Under the pieces are notes generated by a model that ran no database searches, was not told where the DNA came from, and saw only the letters and a list, made by a program, of their open reading frames with translations. Position numbers and translations under genes: made by a program. Shown here one piece after another: positions 9,341 to 16,791 of a stretch of 64,000 nt of DNA. Where the stretch lies: the NCBI GenBank assembly GCA_027487695.1, contig JAIYDB010000038.1, forward strand, positions 1 to 64,000. The letters are read 5' to 3'. Positions within the stretch are counted from its first letter, which is position 1; each line of letters starts with the position of its first letter. Origin of the DNA: Cytophagaceae bacterium (GTDB taxonomy: Bacteria > Bacteroidota > Bacteroidia > Cytophagales > Flexibacteraceae).

Positions 9341-10972
9341 TTATTCTTCTCCTAAGAAGGCATATCTATAATCTGTAGGGGGTACCAAGTTTTCCTTAAT
9401 TGCCTGCGCACTTACCCATCGTAACAGGTTTAACTTACTGCCTGCTTTATCGTTAGTGCCGCTTGCACGTGCACCACCGAATGGCTGCTGACCAACAACT
9501 GCGCCTGTTGGCTTATCGTTAATATAGAAGTTACCAGCAGCGTGCTTTAAAACCTTACTAGCGTGTTCTATCACATATCTATCTTGTGAGAAAATTGCAC
9601 CAGTTAAAGCATACGGAGAAGTGCTATCTACCAACTCCAAGCTTTGCTCCCAATAATCTGGGTGATAAACATAAATGGTAAGCACTGGACCGAACAATTC
9701 CTCGCACATAGTCACATACATAGGATCTTGTACTGCAATTACAGTTGGCTGAATAAAATAGCCTGTTTCTTTGCTATAACCACCACCGAAAACTATTTCG
9801 TTGGTTTCATCGGCTTTAGCGGCATCAATATACTTAGCAAGCTTATCGAATGCTTTTTCGTCAATTACTGCATTTACAAAGTTGGTAAAGTCTTCTACTG
9901 GACCAACCTTAATAGTTTCTAAATCGGCCACCATAAAGGCTTTTACTTCCTCCCAAATATTTGAAGGGATATAGGCTCTTGAAGCAGCTGAACATTTCTG
10001 TCCTTGGTATTCAAAGGCACCACGTACTAGGGCTACCGCTAAAGCTTTAGGGTCAGCACTTGGGTGTGCCCACACAAAGTCCTTACCGCCAGTTTCGCCA
10101 ACAATTCTTGGGTAGCTCTTATACTTATGAATATTGGCACCTACTGTTTTCCAGATGTTTTGGAATACGCCAGTACTACCTGTAAAGTGAATACCTGCAA
10201 ATTCTGGATGGTTAAAAATCACATCGCCAGCGGTAGGACCATCAACATAAATTAGGTTGATAACCCCTGCTGGTAAGCCTGCTTCCATAAACAGTTCCAT
10301 CAGCACTTGCGCACTGTAGATTTGGGTATTGCTTGGCTTCCAAACTACAGTATTTCCCATAAGGGCCGCACTTGTAGGTAGGTTACCAGCAATGGCAGTA
10401 AAGTTGAACGGAGTTAGAGCAAATACAAAACCTTCAAGCGGTCTGTAATCCATTCTATTCCAAATACCAGGACTGCTTATAGGTTGCTCTGAATAAATTT
10501 CAGTAGCGTATTGGACGTTAAAACGCAAGAAATCGATTAATTCACAAGCACTATCAATTTCTGCTTGATATGCATTTTTGCTTTGTGCTAGCATGGTAGC
10601 TGCATTAACTTTAGCTCTGTATTTACCAGCTAATAAATCCGCAGCTTTTAGGAAAATGGTAGCCCGTTGTTCCCAACTCATATTTTCCCACTCGTACTTA
10701 GCACGAAGGGCTGCATTGATTGCCTGCTCTACGTGACCTGCATCACCTGCACTGTAGTGACCTAAAATATGCTTATGGTCGTGTGGAGGTGAAAGTGGCT
10801 TTTTAGTTTCGGTATAAACCTTTTCGCCACCTATGTACATAGGGATATCTATTACTTGACTTCTGGCTTCAGCCAAAGCAGCTTTTAAAGCTAACTTTTC
10901 AGGCGAACCAGGTGCATATTCTTTTACAGGTTCGTTCTTTGGAGCGGGAACTTGGAAAAATCCTTTAATCAT
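9341..10972 (-). CDS. pruA: L-glutamate gamma-semialdehyde dehydrogenase
   Basis: PruA (1-pyrroline-5-carboxylate dehydrogenase) oxidises glutamate semialdehyde to glutamate with NAD+, the second step of proline catabolism. The 543-residue single-domain enzyme lacks the proline dehydrogenase half found in PutA. Visible motifs are the cofactor region WKPSNTQIYSAQ and FTGSTGVF, the general-base Glu in GETGGKDFVW, the nucleophile Cys in GQKCSAASRAYI, and EELFGPVLTIYVY. The start is placed at MIKGFFQVP; an ATG 30 bases further upstream would add residues unlike the family. It is a single gene with its own terminator. No proline dehydrogenase gene is in the window. Confidence 0.95.
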   Translation of the reverse strand: MIKGFFQVPAPKNEPVKEYAPGSPEKLALKAALAEARSQVIDIPMYIGGEKVYTETKKPLSPPHDHKHILGHYSAGDAGHVEQAINAALRAKYEWENMSWEQRATIFLKAADLLAGKYRAKVNAATMLAQSKNAYQAEIDSACELIDFLRFNVQYATEIYSEQPISSPGIWNRMDYRPLEGFVFALTPFNFTAIAGNLPTSAALMGNTVVWKPSNTQIYSAQVLMELFMEAGLPAGVINLIYVDGPTAGDVIFNHPEFAGIHFTGSTGVFQNIWKTVGANIHKYKSYPRIVGETGGKDFVWAHPSADPKALAVALVRGAFEYQGQKCSAASRAYIPSNIWEEVKAFMVADLETIKVGPVEDFTNFVNAVIDEKAFDKLAKYIDAAKADETNEIVFGGGYSKETGYFIQPTVIAVQDPMYVTMCEELFGPVLTIYVYHPDYWEQSLELVDSTSPYALTGAIFSQDRYVIEHASKVLKHAAGNFYINDKPTGAVVGQQPFGGARASGTNDKAGSKLNLLRWVSAQAIKENLVPPTDYRYAFLGEE

Positions 10973-11083
10973 TGCCGTGTTATACGTTTTGGTGTAATGC
11001 AATTACTGGTGTAAAGCTATGGTTTTTTCTAATGCAGAAAGTGCCTGATTTCATTCGTAAATTGCCAACCTTAATATTACAGC

Positions 11084-11536
11084 GTGCAACAAACTCTATT
11101 ACCTATTGAAATAGTTTCAGGAACTGCCGAGGCATTGTTTACTGAAACCTACAAAATTCGGTCCCTCGTATTTGTAGAGGAGCAAAATGTTCCTGAAGAT
11201 GAAGAAAAGGACGAATACGAAGCTATCTGTAGGCACTATTTAGCCACTTTGGCAGGAGAGCCAATGGGTACTGCTCGTTGGCGAACAACCGACAAGGGCA
11301 TAAAACTAGAACGCTTTGCCGTTATGCCTACTGCTAGAAAAAAAGGAATTGGGGCAGCCATAGCTAAACAAGTACTTCAAGATATTCTGATTGAGTACCC
11401 TGAAAAGATTACGATTTACTGCCACGCCCAAGTTTCTGCCTTGGCGTTTTGGGAAAGCCAAGGCTTTGTTGCCGAAGGTGAAGTTTTCTACGAGGCTAAT
11501 ATTGCCCATTACTTAATGAAATACGCTGCCAAATAA
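11084..11536 (+). CDS. GNAT-family N-acetyltransferase
   Basis: This 150-residue protein has the GNAT fold. An N-terminal region (IRSLVFVEEQNVPEDEE) resembles the ElaA/YjcF-like branch. Then come strand ERFAVMPTARKKGIG, which holds the acetyl-CoA pyrophosphate loop (RKKGIGAAI), and the terminal IYCHAQVSALAFWESQGF strand-helix. Translation appears to start at GTG; no ATG precedes the conserved region. The substrate is not predictable. The stop codon overlaps the tsaD start (TAATG), so the two are read together. Confidence 0.85.
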   Translation: MQQTLLPIEIVSGTAEALFTETYKIRSLVFVEEQNVPEDEEKDEYEAICRHYLATLAGEPMGTARWRTTDKGIKLERFAVMPTARKKGIGAAIAKQVLQDILIEYPEKITIYCHAQVSALAFWESQGFVAEGEVFYEANIAHYLMKYAAK

Positions 11537-12546
11537 TGATTGATAAGCCTATTATAATTCTTGCTATTGAAAGCAGTTGCGATGAAACCAGTGCATCAGT
11601 CATTGTTGATGGTATTGTTAAAAGCAATATCGTTGCGGGGCAGGAGGTACACAGTATTTACGGTGGTGTAGTGCCAGAATATGCCAGCAGAGCCCACCAA
11701 TTACATATTGTTCCTGTAATACACCAATCACTTTCGGAAGCTGGAGTTACCCAAGACCAACTATCGGCTATTGCTTACACTAAAGGACCGGGTTTATTAG
11801 GAGCTTTACTTGTAGGACATTCCTTTGCTAAGGGAATGGCGATGGGATTAGGTATTCCTTTAATTGGAGTTAACCACATGCAAGCGCATATTCTGGCGCA
11901 TTTTATTGATGAGCCAAAGCCTGAATTTCCGTTTCTCTGTCTTACGGTCAGTGGCGGACATACCCAGTTGGTATGGGTAAAATCAGTTTTAGAATTTGAA
12001 ATTATTGGTGAAACTAACGACGATGCCGTAGGCGAAGCCTTCGATAAAGCAGCTAAAACACTTGGGTTAGGCTACCCTGGCGGTCCTTTGGTAGATAAGT
12101 ACGCAAAATTGGGTAACCCTAAAGCTTATAAATTCCCTATTCCTGAGGTAGAAGATTTCAACTTTTCATTTAGTGGGATAAAAACCGCATTCCTATATTT
12201 TGCAAGAGAAAAGGGACCCGAGTTTATTCAAGAAAACATAGCCGATGTTTGTGCCAGCGTTCAATATACCCTTGTTGAAATGCTCATGAAGAAGCTGATT
12301 AAGGCTGCCAAACATTTGAATACCAAGCAAATTGCAATTGCAGGAGGTGTTTCTGCTAACAGTGGTTTACGAACTCGCTTACAAGTGGAGGCCCAAAAAC
12401 AAGGTTGGCAAGTATTTATTCCTGCCTTTGAATACTGTACCGATAATGCCGCTATGGTAGCTATTACTGCACATTTCCTTTATCAAAACAAACAATTCAG
12501 CAGCCTGCACGATAGCCCAATGCCAAGGTTACACTTGAATAGTTAG
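11536..12546 (+). CDS. tsaD: tRNA N6-threonylcarbamoyladenosine synthase subunit TsaD
   Basis: TsaD transfers the threonylcarbamoyl group to A37 of ANN-decoding tRNAs, working with TsaB, TsaE and the TsaC product. The 336-residue length is that of E. coli TsaD. Diagnostic segments are AIESSCDETSASV, the metal-binding HMQAHILAH (HxxxH), LTVSGGHTQLV, the GYPGGP loop, FSFSGIKTA, AGGVSANSGLR and CTDNAAMVA. It overlaps the GNAT gene by one base. tsaB and tsaE are not in the window. Confidence 0.97.
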   Translation: MIDKPIIILAIESSCDETSASVIVDGIVKSNIVAGQEVHSIYGGVVPEYASRAHQLHIVPVIHQSLSEAGVTQDQLSAIAYTKGPGLLGALLVGHSFAKGMAMGLGIPLIGVNHMQAHILAHFIDEPKPEFPFLCLTVSGGHTQLVWVKSVLEFEIIGETNDDAVGEAFDKAAKTLGLGYPGGPLVDKYAKLGNPKAYKFPIPEVEDFNFSFSGIKTAFLYFAREKGPEFIQENIADVCASVQYTLVEMLMKKLIKAAKHLNTKQIAIAGGVSANSGLRTRLQVEAQKQGWQVFIPAFEYCTDNAAMVAITAHFLYQNKQFSSLHDSPMPRLHLNS

Positions 12547-12590
12547 CAGTTTTCCTTATTTAGATTAAATCAAAATACAGGATTTCTAGT

Positions 12591-12598
12591 TATATTTG
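12591..12598 (+). promoter_or_regulatory. -7 promoter element of feoAB
   Basis: TATATTTG followed by CA matches the phylum -7 consensus TAnnTTTG and lies 32 bases before the feoA ATG. It implies a leader of about 30 bases. No TTG at the expected -33 spacing is seen, as would fit an activator-dependent promoter. Confidence 0.55.
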
Positions 12599-12630
12599 CA
12601 GACAACTGCACTATTTAAAAGAACAACCTA

Positions 12631-12870
12631 ATGAACCCTAAACATACCTTAGCCGATTTGAAACCTGGTGAAACTGGTGTTATCAAGGGTTTTGACGATG
12701 AGGAGCTTTCTTTGAAACTTCTGGAAATGGGTTGTTTACCAGGTGCATCGGTAACCATGAGCCACTCGGCTCCGCTTGGTTGCCCAATTTGTATCAATGT
12801 TGGAGGCTGTTTATTAAGCCTAAGAAAAGAAGAAGCTGCCGAAGTATTGTTGCAGTACATTAATAAGTAA
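12631..12870 (+). CDS. feoA: Ferrous iron transport accessory protein FeoA
   Basis: FeoA is a small SH3-like cytosolic protein that assists the FeoB ferrous iron permease. The 79 residues show the standard layout: LADLKPGETGVIKGF, then LLEMGCLPGASVTMSHSAPLGCPI, then a C-terminal LLSLRKEEAAEVLL. feoB follows after a 21-base gap, forming the classic feoAB pair. No feoC is present, which is normal outside gammaproteobacteria. Confidence 0.93.
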   Translation: MNPKHTLADLKPGETGVIKGFDDEELSLKLLEMGCLPGASVTMSHSAPLGCPICINVGGCLLSLRKEEAAEVLLQYINK

Positions 12871-12891
12871 GTTGAAATTTTTAATTGAGTA

Positions 12892-15003
12892 ATGAGCGAT
12901 TGGTACAAACATGTAGCTTTAGTAGGCAACCCAAATGTTGGTAAATCGTCGTTATTCAATCAATTAACTGGCTTAAGCCAGAAAATAGGCAACTTCCCCG
13001 GAGTAACCGTTGAGAAAAAAGAGGGTGTTTTCAATCACGATAACAAGAAAATACTAGTTACTGATTTACCTGGAACCTATTCTCTTTACCCAAAATCGCC
13101 TGATGAGCAGGTAGTTACCGACTTCCTAAGTCACGCTTCTACTACCAAACCAGATATTATTCTTTGCCTGATAGATGCTTCAAACTTGAAGCGTAATCTA
13201 TTGCTTTTCACCCAACTATCAGATCTTGGCTACCCTATTGTAGTGGCTCTGAATATGTTAGATGTAGCTGAAAAAGCAGGGGCAAACATCAATGTAGATT
13301 TATTACAGCAAAAACTAAACTGCCCAGTTATTCCTATCAATGCCCGTACAGGTATGGGTTTAGATGCGGTGAAGGCAGCTTTGATTTATGCGACAACTTC
13401 TAGCAGACCATCGTTTTTTCAGCCTGAAGAATTTAATCCTCATTTGGCAGATGAACTTAGAACTAGATTTGAAGTAAACAATGAATATGCAGCTCTTTTG
13501 CTAGCCCATCAGTATTTGAATAGCAATAGCATTTCAGAAACCGATAAGCAGGAAGTAGCCCAAGTTTTAAACAAGTACCAATTCAAAGGCAAAAGTCTGC
13601 AAGCTGCTGAGACCATTAGGCGCTATTCTCTAATCCACGAGTTATTGATGGGCGTACTATCTATAATGCCACCTCCCCACCCGGGCTGGTCGGTGCAATT
13701 AGATAAAGTATTTACCCATAAAATTTTTGGGTATGTAGCGTTTATCGCCATCCTCACAATCATGTTTCAAGCCATATTTTCTTGGGCGAGTATCCCAATG
13801 GATTTGATTGATGGTGGTTTTACAGCTGCAAACAATTGGCTAAAATCGGTTTTACCTGATAATGATTTATCTAGCCTTATTACGGATGGACTTGTAGCTG
13901 GTCTTGGTGGCATTGTGATATTCATCCCTCAAATAGCTTTACTGTTTGCTTTCATTACCATTTTGGAAGAAACAGGCTATATGGCGAGGGTAATGTTTAT
14001 CATGGATAAAATTATGCGCCGTTTTGGGCTTAATGGTCGTTCCGTAGTACCCATGGTTTCAGGTGTGGCCTGTGCCGTTCCTGCCCTAATGAGTACCCGT
14101 GTAATTGATAACCGTAGGGATAGGCTCATTACCATAATGGTCACCCCATTAATGAGTTGTAGTGCCCGCTTACCAGTTTTTGCAGTATTGATAGGCCTAA
14201 TAGTACCAAGTGGCAGGCTATTTGGCTTTATGAGCTACCAAGGATTAGCTTTAATGGGTGCATATTTATTAGGTTTAATAGGTGCGATTGTAGCTGCTTG
14301 GGTATTTAGCAAGTTCATTCCTCAAAAGCAAAAGAGCTTTTTTATAATGGAACTACCTGTTTATCAGGTACCAAGATTTAAGAATGTATTGCAAGCCATG
14401 TATAGTAGAAGCCTTGTTTTCGTAACAGAGGCAGGTAAAATAATCTTAGCCATAAGTATTTTGCTTTGGGCTTTAGCTACTTACGGTCCTTCAGAGTCTA
14501 TGAAATCAGCCGAAACCAAAGTTGCAACTCAAGTTGCCCAAGGAATTATTACTGCTGACCAAGCTGATGGAGCACTAGCTTCTGCAAAATTAGAAGCCTC
14601 TTATGCAGGAATTATGGGAAAAGCTATTGAACCTGCTATAAGACCATTAGGGTACGATTGGAAAATAGGTATAGCCCTCATCACTTCATTCGCTGCTAGA
14701 GAGGTATTTGTAGGTACCATTAGCACCATTTATAATATAGGTGCAGAAGACGATGATACTGATACCGTAAAAGAAAGACTTCGCAAAGAAGTAAACCCAG
14801 AAACAGGAAAGCCTACTTATACCCCTGCTTTGGGAGGTTCATTAATTGTGTTCTATATTTTTGCTATGCAATGTATTAGCACCATTGCAACCACTTACAG
14901 GGAAACAAAAAGTGTGAAATGGACTGCAATTCAGTTTGCTTATATGACAGTAGCGGCTTGGGTATTTGCATTCCTCACCTTCAGATTGTTAGGGGGAATT
15001 TAA
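12892..15003 (+). CDS. feoB: Ferrous iron uptake transporter FeoB
   Basis: FeoB imports Fe2+ across the inner membrane. The 703-residue protein has an N-terminal G domain with G1 GNPNVGKSS, G3 DLPGTYSLYP and G4 NMLD. A helical GDI-like domain follows, then the polytopic region with the two gate repeats (EETGYMARVMFIMD and SFAAREVFVGTI) and the conserved PMVSGVACAVPA and PLMSCSARLPV segments that line the pore. It is read with feoA from the promoter upstream of feoA. No terminator hairpin is seen before der. Confidence 0.97.
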   Translation: MSDWYKHVALVGNPNVGKSSLFNQLTGLSQKIGNFPGVTVEKKEGVFNHDNKKILVTDLPGTYSLYPKSPDEQVVTDFLSHASTTKPDIILCLIDASNLKRNLLLFTQLSDLGYPIVVALNMLDVAEKAGANINVDLLQQKLNCPVIPINARTGMGLDAVKAALIYATTSSRPSFFQPEEFNPHLADELRTRFEVNNEYAALLLAHQYLNSNSISETDKQEVAQVLNKYQFKGKSLQAAETIRRYSLIHELLMGVLSIMPPPHPGWSVQLDKVFTHKIFGYVAFIAILTIMFQAIFSWASIPMDLIDGGFTAANNWLKSVLPDNDLSSLITDGLVAGLGGIVIFIPQIALLFAFITILEETGYMARVMFIMDKIMRRFGLNGRSVVPMVSGVACAVPALMSTRVIDNRRDRLITIMVTPLMSCSARLPVFAVLIGLIVPSGRLFGFMSYQGLALMGAYLLGLIGAIVAAWVFSKFIPQKQKSFFIMELPVYQVPRFKNVLQAMYSRSLVFVTEAGKIILAISILLWALATYGPSESMKSAETKVATQVAQGIITADQADGALASAKLEASYAGIMGKAIEPAIRPLGYDWKIGIALITSFAAREVFVGTISTIYNIGAEDDDTDTVKERLRKEVNPETGKPTYTPALGGSLIVFYIFAMQCISTIATTYRETKSVKWTAIQFAYMTVAAWVFAFLTFRLLGGI

Positions 15004-15050
15004 GGTTTGCAAAACATTGAAAAGCAGTAGGTTAAATCAATTTCTTTTCA

Positions 15051-15058
15051 TACCTTTG
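15051..15058 (+). promoter_or_regulatory. -7 promoter element of der
   Basis: TACCTTTG followed by CA matches TAnnTTTG and lies 29 bases before the GTG start of der, in the 84-base gap after feoB. This suggests der is transcribed separately. A TTG at standard spacing is not present. Confidence 0.55.
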
Positions 15059-15087
15059 CACCCTTAAATAGCGTAAATCCAAAATTT

Positions 15088-16401
15088 GTGGGAAATATAG
15101 TAGCAATAGTCGGCCGTCCGAATGTAGGGAAAAGTACCTTTTTCAACCGACTAATAGGGGAAAGAAAAGCCATTATGGACGACGAAAGCGGGGTAACTCG
15201 CGATCGCCATTACGGGCGTTCAGATTGGGGTGGAAAGTTCTTCACTGTAATAGATACTGGCGGTTATGTAGTTGGTTCAGACGATGTGTTTGAAGAAGCA
15301 ATTCGTGAACAAGTAGAAATTGCCGTAGAAGAATGTACCGTAATATTATTTATGGTTGATATTAGGGCAGGTGTACTTGACCTTGATAAAGAATTTGCAG
15401 AAGTATTGCGTAGGCATAAAAAGCCTGTGATTATGATAGCAAACAAAGCTGATATGCCCGATATGGACGTATATGCTGCGGAGTTCTATTCATTAGGAAT
15501 GGGTGATATTTTCCCAATCTCTTCACAAACTGGTCATGGTACTGGTGAACTTTTGGAAGAAGTAATTAAATACTTCCCTGAAGCTGAAACCGAAAATCCG
15601 TATGAAGGCATCCCACGTATTTCTATCATCGGCAGACCAAATGCTGGAAAGAGTAGCTTTATAAACGTGCTACTTGGCAAAGAAAGAAATATCGTTACCG
15701 ATGTAGCTGGCACCACCCGCGATTCTATCGATACCCACTATAAAGCCTACGGTAAAGAATTTATCCTGACCGATACGGCAGGTATCAGAAGAAAAAGCAA
15801 ACTACGTGATCAGAACATTGAGTTTTACTCAGTGCTACGTTCAGTAAAGGCTTTAGAAGATAGCGATATCTGTATTGTAATGATTGATGCCACCAGAGGT
15901 GTTGAAGCCCAAGATGTGAGCATTATCTCCTTAGCAGAACGCAACAAAAAAGGGATAGTAATACTGGTAAACAAATGGGACCTTATTGAAAACAAGGAAA
16001 CCAACACCAGCGAAGAATTCAAGAAGGAAATATATGAGCGCATAAAACCAATTGATTATGTGCCTATTTTATTTGTTAGCTGTGTAACTAAGCAACGTAT
16101 ATTCCAAGCCATTGAAAAGGCAATTGAAGTATATGAACACCGCAGCACTAAGATTTCAACAAGTCAGTTGAATGATAAAATGCTACCTGAAATTAAGTTT
16201 TACCCGCCACCAGGAACCAAGGGCAAGACTATTTCAATTAAGTATGCCACCCAATTACCTTTGCATTCACCAACCTTTGCATTCTTTTGTAACCTACCAC
16301 AATATGTTACAGAAAGCTATGGCAGGTTCTTAGAAAACAAAATGAGGGAGCACTTTAATTTTGAAGGCGTGCCACTGCAAATATTTTTCAGAAAAAAATA
16401 G
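15088..16401 (+). CDS. der: Ribosome biogenesis GTPase Der (EngA)
   Basis: Der is the essential tandem GTPase that helps mature the 50S subunit. Two G domains are plain: GRPNVGKSTFFNRLIG with DTGG and NKAD, then GRPNAGKSSFINVLLG with DTAG and NKWD. A C-terminal KH-like domain (LPEIKFYPPPGTKGKTISIKYATQ) completes the 437 residues, the usual length. The GTG start is chosen because the protein begins at the first strand NIVAIVGRP. A -7 element lies 29 bases upstream. Confidence 0.97.
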   Translation: MGNIVAIVGRPNVGKSTFFNRLIGERKAIMDDESGVTRDRHYGRSDWGGKFFTVIDTGGYVVGSDDVFEEAIREQVEIAVEECTVILFMVDIRAGVLDLDKEFAEVLRRHKKPVIMIANKADMPDMDVYAAEFYSLGMGDIFPISSQTGHGTGELLEEVIKYFPEAETENPYEGIPRISIIGRPNAGKSSFINVLLGKERNIVTDVAGTTRDSIDTHYKAYGKEFILTDTAGIRRKSKLRDQNIEFYSVLRSVKALEDSDICIVMIDATRGVEAQDVSIISLAERNKKGIVILVNKWDLIENKETNTSEEFKKEIYERIKPIDYVPILFVSCVTKQRIFQAIEKAIEVYEHRSTKISTSQLNDKMLPEIKFYPPPGTKGKTISIKYATQLPLHSPTFAFFCNLPQYVTESYGRFLENKMREHFNFEGVPLQIFFRKK

Positions 16402-16409
16402 GTTTACTA

Positions 16410-16439
16410 TTGCAGATATAGATTTAATGCTTAGATTTG
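16410..16439 (+). promoter_or_regulatory. Full promoter (TTG-N19-TAGATTTG) of the small lipoprotein gene
   Basis: TTG at 16410-16412 is separated by 19 bases from TAGATTTG at 16432-16439. This is a complete -33/-7 pair in the Bacteroidota pattern, placing the RNA start about 29 bases before the ATG at 16472. Confidence 0.75.
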
Positions 16440-16471
16440 CAAAGTTTTAACCTAAAAAATCATAATCCAAT

Positions 16472-16690
16472 ATGAAAAAGGTATTTGCGTTATTCGTTAT
16501 TGCTTCAGCTTTCACATTCGCCGCTTGTGGTGGTAAAAAGACTGAAGGCGCTGAAGGTGGTGATACTACTGCTATTGACACTTTAGCACCAGCTACTGAA
16601 ATGGCTCCAGTTGATACTGCTGCTGCTGATACAACTGCTAAAGTTGATTCTGCTGCTGCTCCAGCTGCTGAAGCTCCAGCTGCTCACTAA
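16472..16690 (+). CDS. Small Ala/Thr/Asp-rich lipoprotein
   Basis: The 72-residue precursor has a lipoprotein signal peptide with lipobox FAAC (Cys19). A mature chain of about 54 residues follows, made almost only of Ala, Thr, Asp, Pro, Glu, Gly and Val, with DTTA/DTAA-like repeats and a terminal AAAPAAEAPAAH. Such low-complexity sequence is probably unstructured and extended in the periplasm or on the surface. No catalytic motif exists. It is monocistronic, with its own consensus promoter and a strong terminator 20 bases after the stop. This suggests abundant independent expression, perhaps as a structural envelope lipoprotein. The function is unknown. Confidence 0.85.
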   Translation: MKKVFALFVIASAFTFAACGGKKTEGAEGGDTTAIDTLAPATEMAPVDTAAADTTAKVDSAAAPAAEAPAAH

Positions 16691-16710
16691 TTCAGTGACC
16701 CAAAAATTAA

Positions 16711-16740
16711 AAAGTCCTGACCAACGTCAGGACTTTTTTT
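16711..16740 (+). terminator. Intrinsic terminator of the small lipoprotein gene
   Basis: AAAGTCCTGAC and GTCAGGACTTT form an 11-bp stem around a CAAC loop, followed by a T-run. It is one of the strongest hairpins in the window. Confidence 0.92.
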
Positions 16741-16791
16741 ATGTGCCAACTTTTAGGTTTTACTTATTGATTGTCAAATAACAAGTCATTT

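Noticed and set aside
9644-9922. Plus-strand open frame opposite pruA
   Set aside because: It lies wholly within a conserved dehydrogenase gene and encodes no recognisable domain.
12541-12600. Possible Fur box before feoA (GATTAAATC region)
   Set aside because: The symmetry is short and the match to any known iron-regulator site too weak to claim.
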